A stretch of 64,000 nt of DNA from Methylobacterium sp. CB376. Its GTDB lineage: Bacteria; Pseudomonadota; Alphaproteobacteria; Rhizobiales; Beijerinckiaceae. Shown one piece after another: positions 19,063-28,695 of the stretch. The notes under the pieces are model-generated. The model was not told the origin of the DNA, ran no database searches, and saw only the letters and a list, made by a program, of their open reading frames with translations. The DNA is taken from contig NZ_CP121648.1 of NCBI RefSeq assembly GCF_029714205.1, positions 310,001 through 374,000 on the forward strand. Direction: 5' to 3'. The position numbers and the translations under genes are program-made. Position 1 is the stretch's first letter; every line of letters starts with the position of its first letter.

Positions 19063-21357
19063 ATGCTGGAGGCGGATCCCGCCCCACTCACTGCTCGTGC
19101 GGCCACGATCCTCGGCATCGCGCGGGCCCTCACCCCGGCGCACCAGCGCCTGGCTCGCGCCGAATCCTGGCTGCGCGTGGCGATCCCGGCGGTGATCGGC
19201 CTGTTCCTGGTCTGCCTGTTCGCGATCACGGCGACCCAGCTGATGTCCCAGCGCCGCGACGCCGTCGCGGAGGCCGGCCGGGAGATCGACCTCCTGGCCC
19301 GGCTCGCCGCCGCGACCCTGGCGCAGGGCGGCGGCCTCGACGGGGCGGTGCCCGCGGGCGCGCTCATCCCCGGCCGCGAGATCCACCTGATCGGACCCGA
19401 CGAGGTGATCACGGCCTCCCTTCCGGTGCCGCTCCCGCCGGGGCGCAGCCTCGGGGAACATCTCGGCGAGGCGCAGCCGCTCCTCATCCTGGGGGAGCGG
19501 GCGGGCCTCATGACCGTCGGCCTCCGCGGCGCCCCGGCCCTCGCCACCCTGCGGGCGCTGCCGGGGGGCCAGCAGCGGGTCGCGGTGGTGCAATCCCTCG
19601 ACACCGTGACGGCGGCCTGGCAGGGCCGGGCCCGCACCGAGGCGATGGTGATCGGCACCGCCACCCTGGTGATCGTCTGCATCGGCCTCGCCTACACCCT
19701 GCAGGCCGACCGGGCGCGGGCGGTGGACCGGGTCTGCGAGCAGGTCCGCCAGCGCCTCGACACGGCGCTCTGCCGCGGGCGCTGCGGCCTGTGGGACTGG
19801 GACATCGCCCGCGGGCGGATCTACTGGTCGGACTCGATGTACCAGCTCCTCGGCTACACCCGGGAGCACGAGTTCCTGTCCTTCGGCGACGTGAACGCCC
19901 TCGTCCACCCGGACGACACCGACCTCTACGGCCTCGCGAGCCAGCTCGCCGCCCAGGACGCCACCGTCGACCACGAGTTCCGGATCCGCAGCGCCGCGGG
20001 CGAGTGGATCTGGCTCAAGGCCCGCGCCGAGATCGTGCGCGACCAGGAGGATGGCGGGCGCCACCTGGTCGGGATCGCCATCGACATCTCCGAGCAGCGC
20101 CGCCTCGCGGAATCGACCGCGACCGCCGACATGCGCCTGCGCGACGCCGTCGAGGCGGTCTCGGAGGCCTTCGTGCTCTGGGACGCGCAGAACCGCCTCG
20201 TCCTGTGCAACTCGAAATTCCGCCGCCTGCACGCCCTCACGCCGGAGGACGCGCAGCCGGGCCGCCGCTACGACACCATCATGGGCCGGGCGGCCGTGCC
20301 GCCGGTGCGCCGCGAGATCCAGGCCGGCGAATTCGCCGAGACCGGCGCGCGCACCTTCGAGGCCGAGCTCGCCGACGGGCGATGGCTCCAGATCAGCGAG
20401 CGCCGCACCAAGGACGGCGGCTACGTCTCGGTCGGCACCGACATCACCGCCCTCAAGCGCCACCAGGAGCGCCTCGTCGAATCCGAGCGCCAGCTGATCG
20501 CCACGATCGCCGACCTCAAGCGCTCCCGCCGCACCCTCGAACTTCAGACCCAGCAGCTCGCCGACCTCGCCGAGCGCTACCTCGACCAGAAGGCCCAGGC
20601 CGAGAGCGCCAACCGCTCCAAGTCCGAGTTCCTGGCCAACATGAGCCACGAGCTGCGCACCCCCCTCAACGCGATCCTGGGCTTCGCCGAGGTGATGCAG
20701 GACGAGGTCTTCGGGCATCTCGGCTGCGAGAAGTACCGCGAATATTGCCGCGACATCCGTTCCAGCGGCCAGTACCTGCTCTCGGTGATCGACGACATCC
20801 TGGACATGTCGCGCATCGAGGCGCGCCGCGTGACCCTCGCCAAGCAACCCCTGCCGGTGGCGGAGGTGCTGGAGCGGGTGCTCAAGGTCGTCGCCGAGGC
20901 GGCGCGGGCCAAGGGCCTCACCCTCAGCGTCGAGATGAACGCGGACGCGGTGGTGCTGGCGGATGCCCGCGCCCTGCACCAGATCCTGCTCAACCTGCTC
21001 CAGAACGCCGTGAAGTTCACGCCCGACGCGGGCCGCGTCGCGGTGCGCACGCGGCGGGCCCTCGATGCCGTCCACATCTACGTGGAGGATAGCGGCATCG
21101 GCATCCCGCGCACGGTGCTGCCGAAGCTCGGCGCGCCCTTCGAGCAGGTCGAGAGCAACCTCTCGCGCAGCTTCAAGGGCTCGGGCCTCGGCCTCGCGAT
21201 CGCCCGCTCCCTGACCGAGCTGCATGGCGGGCGCCTGCGCATCCGCTCGGAGGTCGGCTCGGGCACCATCGTGCTGGTGCGGCTGCCCCAGCCGCCGGGC
21301 GACGCGCCCTTCGCGCGCGAGGGCGCGGTGGCAGCGCTGCCGGCTCCGGTGGCCTGA
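19063..21357 (+). CDS. Membrane PAS-domain histidine kinase of the DivJ/PleC/PdhS type
   Basis: The 764-residue protein has a first membrane helix near residues 33-55 (IPAVIGLFLVCLFAITATQL), an outside domain of about 140 residues, and a second helix near 194-215 (MVIGTATLVIVCIGLAYTL). Two PAS domains follow: one near 235-345 with YQLLGYTREHEF and VHPDDTDLYG, and one near 355-460. Next come a HisKA domain with phospho-acceptor His529 in NMSHELRTPLNAILGFAEVM, and an ATPase domain ending in a GSGLGLAIARSL G-box. The text after the H-box (DEVFGHLG, YREYCRDI, SVIDDILDMSRIEA) is the signature of the DivJ/PleC/PdhS kinases that act on DivK/PleD. The paralogue identity is not certain. Confidence 0.88.
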   Translation: MLEADPAPLTARAATILGIARALTPAHQRLARAESWLRVAIPAVIGLFLVCLFAITATQLMSQRRDAVAEAGREIDLLARLAAATLAQGGGLDGAVPAGALIPGREIHLIGPDEVITASLPVPLPPGRSLGEHLGEAQPLLILGERAGLMTVGLRGAPALATLRALPGGQQRVAVVQSLDTVTAAWQGRARTEAMVIGTATLVIVCIGLAYTLQADRARAVDRVCEQVRQRLDTALCRGRCGLWDWDIARGRIYWSDSMYQLLGYTREHEFLSFGDVNALVHPDDTDLYGLASQLAAQDATVDHEFRIRSAAGEWIWLKARAEIVRDQEDGGRHLVGIAIDISEQRRLAESTATADMRLRDAVEAVSEAFVLWDAQNRLVLCNSKFRRLHALTPEDAQPGRRYDTIMGRAAVPPVRREIQAGEFAETGARTFEAELADGRWLQISERRTKDGGYVSVGTDITALKRHQERLVESERQLIATIADLKRSRRTLELQTQQLADLAERYLDQKAQAESANRSKSEFLANMSHELRTPLNAILGFAEVMQDEVFGHLGCEKYREYCRDIRSSGQYLLSVIDDILDMSRIEARRVTLAKQPLPVAEVLERVLKVVAEAARAKGLTLSVEMNADAVVLADARALHQILLNLLQNAVKFTPDAGRVAVRTRRALDAVHIYVEDSGIGIPRTVLPKLGAPFEQVESNLSRSFKGSGLGLAIARSLTELHGGRLRIRSEVGSGTIVLVRLPQPPGDAPFAREGAVAALPAPVA

Positions 21358-21502
21358 TCCGGGATCCGGTCGATCCAAGCGGCTCCCGGATCATCCGCTG
21401 TCCGGACGATCGCTTCCGGAACGCGCATGACGAGCCCGCGCGGCGCGCGAGCGAAGCCCCAATCCGTCATCCCGAAGGGATCGAGCGGATCGGGGATGAG
21501 GG
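21358..21502. repeat. Dispersed intergenic repeat, copy B (between histidine kinase and glnE)
   Basis: This is a second copy of the element, again between convergent genes. It opens with GATCCGGGATCCGGTCGATC-like text and, from 21430, carries CGAGCCCGCGCGGCGCGCG, then AGCGAAGCCCCAATCCGTC, then ATCCCGAAGGGATCGAGCGG and ATCGGGGATGAG. The hairpin-forming ATCCC-GAAG-GGAT segment is at 21469-21481. The rest of the gap (to 21631) is GC-rich and holds no gene I can support. Confidence 0.75.
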
Positions 21503-21631
21503 GCCGACCCTCCGTGGCCGTGCGGGACGGGGGCTTCGCTCGACCTCGGCTCCCGAGGTCGCGGACCGGTCCCGGCTCGGCGGCGAGGGACGGACCATCG
21601 ACGGGGAGGGCCGCGGCCCTCCCCGCGCCCG

Positions 21632-24562
21632 TCACGCCAGCAGGCGCTCGAACCACGCCCTGACCTCGGCGCGCGTCTCCGCCAGCCGGGCCAGCAGCGC
21701 CGCCTCGTCGGGCAGGCCCGCGGCGGCGGCGAGGCGGGCGCGGGTAGCGGGGGCGGCGCCCTTCTCGAAGGAGCCCTCCACCATCAGGCGCTGCCAGTGA
21801 TGCACGTCGTCGAGGAGCCGGTAGGCCTCGCGGAGCGCGTCGGCGGCCTCGTCCGGCAGCAGGCCGCGCGCCCGCGCCGCGGCGAACAGGGACGGGGCGT
21901 CGCGCCCGATCAGGTCCGGATGCGCGGCGGCGTGGGTGAGGACCAGGGCCTGGGCCAGGAAATCGAGGTCGAGGAGGCCCCCCGGGGAGAGTTTGAGGTC
22001 GTGGGGACCGCCGTCGCCCTTCTCGCGGGCGATGAGCGCGCGCATGTCGCGCACCTCCCGGGCGACGAGGGCGGCGTCGCGGGGACTCTCCAGGATCGCC
22101 GCGACGGCCGCCTCGATCTCGGCGCCGAGGTCCGGATCGCCCGCGAGCACCCGCGCGCGGGTCAGCGCCATCTGCTCCCAGAGTCCCGCCTCCTCGTGCT
22201 GGTAGGGCACGAAGCGCGGCCATTGCCCGGCGACCGGGCCCTGGCTCCCGCCCGGCCGCAGGCGCAGGTCGACCTCGTAGAGGTGCCCGCGCCGGGTCGG
22301 GACGGTGAGCGCCGCGACGAGGCGCTGCGCCAGGCGGTTGTGGTAGACGGCGGCGTCGAGGGGGCGCCGCCCGTCGCTGTCGCGGTGGCGCGGGTCGAAA
22401 TCGTACAGGACGACGAGGTCGAGGTCGGAATCGGCGGTGAGCTGGCGGGAGCCGAGGCGGCCGAGCCCGAGCACCGCGACCCGGGCGCCCGGCACCTGCC
22501 CGTGCTCGGCGGCGAAGACCGCCCGCACGGCGGCGAGCGCCTCGGCGACGATCGCCCGCGCGATGGCCGCGTAGGCCCGCCCGGCCCCGGCCGGCGGCAG
22601 GATGCCCGAGAGCATGCGGGCGCCCGCGACGAAGCGCATCTGGCGGGCGGCGTCGCGGCTGCGGTCGAGGAAATCCTCGAAGGCCTGCGGCGCCCCGATC
22701 AGGCGGCGGATCTGCTGGGCGATCGCCTCCTCGTCGGTGACCGGGTCGACGAAGGCCGGGTCGATCACCGCGTCGAGGACGTGCGGGCTGTAGGCCACCG
22801 TCTCGGCGAGGCGCGGGGCGGTGCCGAGGAGATCGGCGAAGAGCAGGCGCAGCCGCTCGTGCGAGCGCAGGATGGTGAGGAGTTCGACCGCCGCCGGCAT
22901 GCGCCCGAAGGCGTGGTCGAGGGCGGCGAGCGCCCCGTCCGGATCGGCCGTCCCGGCGAGGGCCTGGAGCAGGGCGGGGACGAGTTCGGTCACGACCTCG
23001 CGGGCGCGGGGGCTCGTCACGGCCGGGCGCCGGCCGTGGTGCCAGCCCCGCACCGTCTCGATCGCCCGCTCGGGGTGGCGGAAGCCGAGGTCGCGCAGGG
23101 TGGCGAGCGTCGCGGGGTCGTCCTCCGCCCCCGTGAAGACGAGGTCGCCGAGATCGACCGAGAGGTCCGGCCCGGCCTCGAACAGGAGCGCGTAATGGGC
23201 CTGGACCCGGGTCGCCTCGGCGACGAGCGCCGCCCCGAGCGCCTCGGCGTCGCGGTAGCCGCAGAACCGGGCGAAGCGCGCGAGCCGGCCCGGCTCCTCG
23301 GGCAGGCGCTGCGTCTGCTCGTCGGCGACCATCTGCAGCCGGTGCTCGAGCGTGCGCAGGAACCGGTAGGCGCGCGCGAGCTCGTCGCGGGCCTCGGCGG
23401 TGATCCAGCCCTCCGCGTGAAGGGCGGGCAGCATGTCGAGGGTGCGCTGGCCGCGCAGCGACGGGCGGCGCCCGCCGAAGACGAGCTGCTGGGTCTGGAC
23501 GAAGAACTCGACCTCGCGGATGCCGCCGCGGCCGAGCTTGATGTCGTGTCCCGCCACCGCGATGGCGCCGTGGCCGCGCACGGCGTGGATCTGCCGCTTC
23601 ATCGCGTGGACGTCGGCGATCGCCGCGAAGTCGAAGTACTTGCGCCAGACGAAGGGGCGCAGCTCGGCGAGGAACTCCTCGGCGAGCGGCAGGTCGCCCG
23701 CCACCGGCCGCGCCTTGATGAAGGCGGCCCGCTCCCAGTTCTGGCCGACCGTCTCGTAGTAGGTGAAGGCGGAGTCGAGGGAGAGCGCGGTCGGCGTCGC
23801 GCCGGGATCGGGCCTGAGGCGGTAATCGACCCGGTGCACGTAGCCGTCCGCGTCGCGCTCCTGCAGCAGCTTGGCCAGGGTCTGGGCGAGGCGGCTGAAG
23901 AAGGGCGTGGCCTCGACGCCCTCGCGCAGGGGCGCCCGCGCGGGATCGAAGAACACGATCAGGTCGATGTCGCTCGAATAGTTGAGCTCGCCCGCCCCGA
24001 GCTTCCCCATGCCGAGGACGATGACGCCGCTGTCCTCCTGGGGCGCGGCCGGGTCCCTCGGCCGGAAGCGCCCGCCGGCGGCGGCCTCGTGCAGGGCGGC
24101 GTCGAGGGCGGCCTTCACGGAGGCGTCGGCGAAGTCCGACAGCGCCGCCGTGACCGCCTCCAGCGACCAGACCCCGCCGATATCGGCGAGCGCCACGAGC
24201 AGCGCGTGCTCGGCGCGGTTGCGGCGCAGGCAGCGGGCCACCTCGGCGCGGGGCGTGCCGGCGGCACCAGCGCCCCACTGCGCCGCGACGAGATCGGCGT
24301 GGGCGGCCTCCGGCCCCTGACCGAGCAGGCGGGCGAAGCGCGCGGGCTCGCGGGCGACGAGACCCCACAGGAAGGGGGAGTGATCGGCGAGCCCGAGCGC
24401 GAGGGCGCGCACCGGCCCGTCGAGGCGCAGGGCCGCCGCGAGGGCGGCGTGGTCCGGGCAGCCGTCGAGGGCGGCGAGGAGGTCGGCGAGGCGGTCGCGG
24501 GCCCGGTCGGGCTCGGACAGGAGCGGGGCGGACCGGATCCGGTCGACGAGCGGGGCTGACAT
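21632..24562 (-). CDS. glnE: GlnE, bifunctional glutamine synthetase adenylyltransferase/deadenylase
   Basis: GlnE adenylylates and de-adenylylates glutamine synthetase in answer to PII signals. The 976-residue product has the two nucleotidyltransferase halves expected: an N-terminal deadenylase with YSSDIDLIVFFDP and the GRGGIREVEFFVQTQQL signature, and a C-terminal adenylylase with LTADSDLDLVVLYDFD and a GGLLDLDFLAQAL segment. Each is followed by a helical GlnD-like domain. I took the ATG at 24560-24562 (MSAPLVDRIRSAPLL). The frame extends 37 codons further, but that extension is low-complexity. Confidence 0.95.
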   Translation of the reverse strand: MSAPLVDRIRSAPLLSEPDRARDRLADLLAALDGCPDHAALAAALRLDGPVRALALGLADHSPFLWGLVAREPARFARLLGQGPEAAHADLVAAQWGAGAAGTPRAEVARCLRRNRAEHALLVALADIGGVWSLEAVTAALSDFADASVKAALDAALHEAAAGGRFRPRDPAAPQEDSGVIVLGMGKLGAGELNYSSDIDLIVFFDPARAPLREGVEATPFFSRLAQTLAKLLQERDADGYVHRVDYRLRPDPGATPTALSLDSAFTYYETVGQNWERAAFIKARPVAGDLPLAEEFLAELRPFVWRKYFDFAAIADVHAMKRQIHAVRGHGAIAVAGHDIKLGRGGIREVEFFVQTQQLVFGGRRPSLRGQRTLDMLPALHAEGWITAEARDELARAYRFLRTLEHRLQMVADEQTQRLPEEPGRLARFARFCGYRDAEALGAALVAEATRVQAHYALLFEAGPDLSVDLGDLVFTGAEDDPATLATLRDLGFRHPERAIETVRGWHHGRRPAVTSPRAREVVTELVPALLQALAGTADPDGALAALDHAFGRMPAAVELLTILRSHERLRLLFADLLGTAPRLAETVAYSPHVLDAVIDPAFVDPVTDEEAIAQQIRRLIGAPQAFEDFLDRSRDAARQMRFVAGARMLSGILPPAGAGRAYAAIARAIVAEALAAVRAVFAAEHGQVPGARVAVLGLGRLGSRQLTADSDLDLVVLYDFDPRHRDSDGRRPLDAAVYHNRLAQRLVAALTVPTRRGHLYEVDLRLRPGGSQGPVAGQWPRFVPYQHEEAGLWEQMALTRARVLAGDPDLGAEIEAAVAAILESPRDAALVAREVRDMRALIAREKGDGGPHDLKLSPGGLLDLDFLAQALVLTHAAAHPDLIGRDAPSLFAAARARGLLPDEAADALREAYRLLDDVHHWQRLMVEGSFEKGAAPATRARLAAAAGLPDEAALLARLAETRAEVRAWFERLLA

Positions 24563-24691
24563 GGCGCGACCTCCCGTCGGGGCCGTGTCGCCCCTCGGGA
24601 GCGGTGGTGGCACGATCCCGCGCGGGCGACAACCGGCTGCGGCGCGGGCCGCCCCGGCAGCGCCACCGGTCATGAGAAATGACCGCTGATC

Positions 24692-25153
24692 TCAGAAGTC
24701 GAGGGGCGCCGCGTCGATCACCTCCTTCATCACGAAGAAGGTGCGGGTCTGGCGGACGCCCGGGAGCGCGATCAACTGCTCGCCGTGCAGGCGGTTGAAA
24801 TCGGCCATGTCGCCGACCCGGATCTTCAGCACGTAGTCGAAATCCCCCGCCACGAGGTGGCAGTCGAGCACGAAGCCGAGGGAGACCACGGCCCGCTCGA
24901 AGGTGGCGAAGCTCTCGGGCGTCGAGCGGTCGAGGACCACCCCGACCAGGACCAGCGCGCCCCGCCCCACCGCCCGGGGCGCCACCAGGGCGCGCACGCC
25001 GGTGATCAGGCCCTCGCGCAGGAGCCGCTGCATCCGACGGTGGCAGGTGGCGGGGCTGAGATTCACCCTCTGGGCGAGTTCCGCATTCGTCAGCCGCCCG
25101 TCCTCCTGCAGGAGGCGCAGCATGCGCAGGTCGGTGCGATCGGGCGCTCTCAT
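24692..25153 (-). CDS. acdR: Lrp/AsnC-family regulator, probably AcdR of the ACC deaminase gene
   Basis: The 153-residue regulator has an N-terminal HTH (RMLRLLQEDGRLTNAELAQR then VNLSPATCHRRMQRLLREGL) and a C-terminal RAM ligand-binding domain (CHLVAGDFDYVLKIRVGDM, and LPGVRQTRTFFVMKEV). It is divergent from acdS with 159 bp between the chosen starts. In other proteobacteria an Lrp-type regulator in this position (AcdR) activates the ACC deaminase gene when ACC is present. The name rests on that position plus the family. I chose ATG 25151-25153; an in-frame GTG at 25171 adds six residues. Confidence 0.85.
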   Translation of the reverse strand: MRAPDRTDLRMLRLLQEDGRLTNAELAQRVNLSPATCHRRMQRLLREGLITGVRALVAPRAVGRGALVLVGVVLDRSTPESFATFERAVVSLGFVLDCHLVAGDFDYVLKIRVGDMADFNRLHGEQLIALPGVRQTRTFFVMKEVIDAAPLDF

Positions 25154-25312
25154 GCTGAAAGGATCTTCCACATCGTGCCGTTCCGGCGCGTGGATTACTC
25201 ATAGCACGGCGTATCCTGCGCGGCTCCTACCGCGCTGGGGCGGAACTTCGGGAGCACCTTTCACCCAACCGCTGCTACGGTCGCGCCGTCATCCCGACCG
25301 GAGCCTCACCCC
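25154..25312. promoter_or_regulatory. Divergent control region between acdR and acdS
   Basis: This 159-bp gap separates two divergently read genes and must hold both promoters. By analogy with other acdR-acdS pairs it should hold an Lrp-type binding site. I see a slightly AT-richer stretch at 25185-25215 (GTGGATTACTCATAGC), but no operator I could call with confidence. Confidence 0.4.
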
Positions 25313-26326
25313 ATGCTCGCCCGCTTCGAACGCTATCCCCTGACTTTCGGCCCGACCCCGATCGAGCGGCTCTCGCGGCTCTCGGCCCATCTCGGGGGTA
25401 AGGTCGACCTCTACGCCAAGCGCGAGGACTGCAATTCGGGCCTCGCCTTCGGCGGCAACAAGCTGCGCAAGCTCGAATACATCGTGCCGGACGCGATCGC
25501 GTCGGGCGCCGACACCCTGGTGTCGATCGGCGGCGTGCAGTCGAACCACACCCGCATGGTCGCGGCGGTGGCCGCCAAGATCGGCATGAAGTGCCGGCTG
25601 GTGCAGGAGGCCTGGGTCCCGCACGAGGACGCGGTCTACGACCGGGTCGGCAACATCATGCTGAGCCGGATCATGGGCGCGGATGTCCGCCTGGTCGAGG
25701 ACGGGTTCGACATCGGCATCCGGTCGAGCTGGGAGCAGGCGATCGCGGAGGTCAAGGCGGCGGGCGGCAAGCCCTACGCGATCCCGGCCGGCGCCTCGGT
25801 GCACAAGTACGGCGGGCTCGGCTACGTCGGCTTCGCCGAGGAGGTGCGCGCGCAGGAGCGCGAGCTGGGCTTCGCCTTCGACTACATCGTCGTCTGCACC
25901 GTCACCGGCTCGACCCATGCGGGGATGCTGGTGGGCTTCGCCAAGGACGGGCGCGAGCGCCGCGTCATCGGCATCGACGCCTCGGCGACCCCTGCCCAGA
26001 CCAGGGCGCAGGTGCTCGAGATCGCCCGGCGCACGGCGGATCTGGTGGATCTCGGGCGCGAACTCTCGGCCGACGACGTCGTGCTCAACGAGGATTACGC
26101 CTACCCGATCTACGGCGTGCCCTCGGCCGAGACCAAGGAGGCGATCCGCCTCTGCGGGCGGCTCGAAGGCATGATCACGGACCCGGTCTACGAGGGGAAG
26201 TCGATGCAGGGGATGATCGACCTCGTGCGCAAGGGCTTCTTCCCCGCCGGTGCCAAGGTGCTCTACGCGCATCTCGGCGGCGCGCCGGCCCTCAACGGCT
26301 ACGCCTACGCCTTCCGCAACGGCTGA
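25313..26326 (+). CDS. acdS: AcdS, 1-aminocyclopropane-1-carboxylate (ACC) deaminase
   Basis: AcdS is a pyridoxal-phosphate enzyme that breaks ACC, the plant ethylene precursor, into 2-oxobutyrate and ammonia. Bacteria on roots or leaves use it as a nitrogen source and lower plant stress ethylene. The 337-residue product keeps the PLP Lys as Lys50 in [12 protein letters not shown], and the residues that separate true deaminases from D-cysteine desulfhydrase: Tyr293-Glu294 in [11 protein letters not shown] and Leu321 in [13 protein letters not shown]. These correspond to Lys51, Tyr294, Glu295 and Leu322 of the Pseudomonas enzyme, offset by one. Base composition matches the neighbours, so no sign of recent transfer. 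Confidence 0.95.
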   Translation: MLARFERYPLTFGPTPIERLSRLSAHLGGKVDLYAKREDCNSGLAFGGNKLRKLEYIVPDAIASGADTLVSIGGVQSNHTRMVAAVAAKIGMKCRLVQEAWVPHEDAVYDRVGNIMLSRIMGADVRLVEDGFDIGIRSSWEQAIAEVKAAGGKPYAIPAGASVHKYGGLGYVGFAEEVRAQERELGFAFDYIVVCTVTGSTHAGMLVGFAKDGRERRVIGIDASATPAQTRAQVLEIARRTADLVDLGRELSADDVVLNEDYAYPIYGVPSAETKEAIRLCGRLEGMITDPVYEGKSMQGMIDLVRKGFFPAGAKVLYAHLGGAPALNGYAYAFRNG

Positions 26327-26774
26327 CGCGCCGCGGGCCCGCGCGATCCCGCGCGGCGTGCACCGGAGCCTGCGCGCCGCATCCGCCGGGCGCCCCCGTC
26401 GCGGGGACCCGGCGGGTCGCGTCGGGCCGCGAGGGCGTGAACGCGGGCCGAGGGGATCGCGGCCTCGGCCCTCCAGACCTTCGCCGCGTGTCCGGCCCAG
26501 TCTCGCCCCTCCGGCACGGATCAACGGCCCGTCGATCCCGGTCTCGTCGCAGGATCGAGCCGATGCACGAGCCTTCCCGGCTGCCCGGGCCACACCCCAG
26601 CATCACGTCGCGAGGGCGATGACAGAATCGCGGCTTAACTATCTTGTTCGGGATTTTTAATTGAAATTAACTATCTGCCAAACCCGACATTGCGAGGAAC
26701 TTCGTTCAAATTCGGTACTGCTTACTCTAGGCTAACCTTCCGAAAGGCAAGAGCCTGTTTAACATATTTTTAAT
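26327..26774. other. 448-bp gene-free gap with an AT-rich island before the chemoreceptor gene
   Basis: The first 290 bp are ordinary GC-rich spacer. From about 26620 to 26790 the DNA becomes strikingly AT-rich, with GATTTTTAATTGAAATTAAC, TTTAACATATTTTTAATATG and the like, running into the chemoreceptor ATG. It is the strongest composition change in the window. It is probably a promoter/upstream element region. I do not see a complete flagellar-type (sigma-28) promoter and cannot assign a -35/-10 pair. Confidence 0.5.
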
Positions 26775-28640
26775 ATGAACCATTGTAGGCTGAACTGCAC
26801 TTCAAGCCCACCCCGGCAGGTCGTCTTGAGCCTGATCAGTCGCATCGCCACCGCGAGCGTGGTGGCCAACCTCATCATCCTGGCGACCGCGGCCCTGATC
26901 GGAAGCCGGATGTCGAGAGGCTACGAGGCGGAGTTCTTCGCCTTCCACCGCGGCCAGAGTCAGTCGATCCTCGACGCGCAGATCCGCAGCGAGGTCTGGG
27001 AGGATTACGGCACCAAGTTGACCGACGTCGCCCGGGAGGTGGCCCAGGGCGAGACGGTCCGGTCGGTCATGGCCGAGAAGGGCAGCGGTTCGGAGCGCTT
27101 GGCGGCGGAGTGGTCGCGCGGCGCCGTGTCGAGCGGGAAGATCGCGCTCCTCGGCATCACGCTCCTCGACGGACAAGGCCACCGGATCGCCGAGCACTGG
27201 ACGGCGGGGGCGAGCCTCCCCCCCGCCCTCGCCGAGGCCGTGATCCGGCGCGAGGGACGCGACCGCTTCCAGGTCCTGCGCAAGGTCTGGTTGGACGACG
27301 GGCTTCCTCGCCTGACCGTCGCGGTGCCGATCGGCGGATTGCGGATCTCCGGCTACGCCCTGCTGCATGCCGACCCGATGCCGGCCTTCCAGAACCTGGA
27401 CGCGCTGGTCGGCATGGCCCTGGAGATCACCAGCCTCTCCGGGGCGCCGCTCCTGGCGGGCCGCGGCGGGTTGCAGGCCGGCTCGGGCAGCACGATCCAC
27501 GATCTCGTCGCGCACGGCCCGGACGGCACGCCGATCGCCAGGATCCGGGCGCGGGCGGATACCCGCTCGCTGGAGGAGCGGCTCGCCGGCATCGGGGCGC
27601 ACGCCCTCGTGGTCTTCTGCACCGTCTGCGGGCTGGTGGCGCTGCTCACCGGCGGGGCGATCCTGATGCTGGCGCGGGTCGCCGCCCGGCAGAGCGCAGC
27701 CGCCGCCCGCCAGGCGACGCGGCTCGAGCGCGACAGGGAGGAGGCGGCGCGGCGCGAGCGGGAGCGGGCGGAGGAGATCCGCCGCGCCCAGCGCGAGGCC
27801 GAGATGCAGTCGTTGGCGGACACCATTGAGGCGCGCGTGCGCCGCACGGCCGCGGCCTGCGTTCAGGACGCCGAGACCGCAGCGGCCGCGTGCCGGCAGC
27901 TCACCGGGCAATCCGAGCGGGCCGGCGTCGAGGTCGGCGAGGCGGAGCGGCTCTGCGCCGCCTCGCTCGCCACCGCCCACGCGGTCGCGGCGGCGGGCGC
28001 GCAGTTCCGCGCCTCGATCGGCCGGATCGCCGGCGAATCCGCCGCCGCGGCCGACCGCACCGGGGACGTGGTCGCCCTCGCCGAGCAGGCCCGCGATCGG
28101 ATCGGACAGCTGGTGCGGGCGAGCGAGGAGATCGGACAGGTGGTGCGCCTGATCGGGGCGATCTCGCAGCAGACCAACCTGCTGGCGCTGAATGCCACGA
28201 TCGAGGCGGCCCGGGCCGGCGAGGCCGGCCGCGGCTTTGCGGTCGTCGCCGCCGAGGTCAAGGAACTCGCCTCCCAGACAGGCCGGGCGACCGAGGACAT
28301 CGTCGGCCGCATCGGCGCGATCCAGGCCGGAACCGGGGACGCGGTGGCCTCGATCGGCGAGGTGGCGGCGGCGATCGGCGAGGTCGACGGCGCCTTCCGC
28401 AGCATCGCGGCGGCGGTGAGCGAGCAGGACGCCGCCGTCGCCCAGATCGCCCGGAACGCGGAGGACTCGGTGGCGGCGGGCCGCGGCCTCTCCGGCAACA
28501 TCGCGGGGCTCGGCCGGACGATCGAGGCCTTCGATCGCGGCTCGCGGGACTCCGCCGCTTCGATGCAGGACCTCGCGAGCGCCGTGGCGGGCCTCGACCG
28601 CGAGGTCGGCGCCCTCGTCCTGCGCCTCAAGTCAGCCTGA
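26775..28640 (+). CDS. Methyl-accepting chemotaxis protein without an obvious HAMP domain
   Basis: This 621-residue chemoreceptor has a first membrane helix near residues 23-45 ([20 protein letters not shown]), an outside sensor domain of about 230 residues, and a second helix near 277-300 ([20 protein letters not shown]). A long charged coiled coil (residues 305-350, many RE and EA repeats) follows where HAMP usually lies. The signalling tip is intact: [20 protein letters not shown], then [20 protein letters not shown] and [19 protein letters not shown]. No C-terminal CheR/CheB docking pentapeptide is seen. No che genes lie nearby. Its ATG lies in the AT-rich island. Confidence 0.9.
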   Translation: MNHCRLNCTSSPPRQVVLSLISRIATASVVANLIILATAALIGSRMSRGYEAEFFAFHRGQSQSILDAQIRSEVWEDYGTKLTDVAREVAQGETVRSVMAEKGSGSERLAAEWSRGAVSSGKIALLGITLLDGQGHRIAEHWTAGASLPPALAEAVIRREGRDRFQVLRKVWLDDGLPRLTVAVPIGGLRISGYALLHADPMPAFQNLDALVGMALEITSLSGAPLLAGRGGLQAGSGSTIHDLVAHGPDGTPIARIRARADTRSLEERLAGIGAHALVVFCTVCGLVALLTGGAILMLARVAARQSAAAARQATRLERDREEAARRERERAEEIRRAQREAEMQSLADTIEARVRRTAAACVQDAETAAAACRQLTGQSERAGVEVGEAERLCAASLATAHAVAAAGAQFRASIGRIAGESAAAADRTGDVVALAEQARDRIGQLVRASEEIGQVVRLIGAISQQTNLLALNATIEAARAGEAGRGFAVVAAEVKELASQTGRATEDIVGRIGAIQAGTGDAVASIGEVAAAIGEVDGAFRSIAAAVSEQDAAVAQIARNAEDSVAAGRGLSGNIAGLGRTIEAFDRGSRDSAASMQDLASAVAGLDREVGALVLRLKSA

Positions 28641-28695
28641 GCGGCACCCCGACGGCGCCGTCCCGGTCCCGAATCCACCCCAAGGAGACTCCCCG

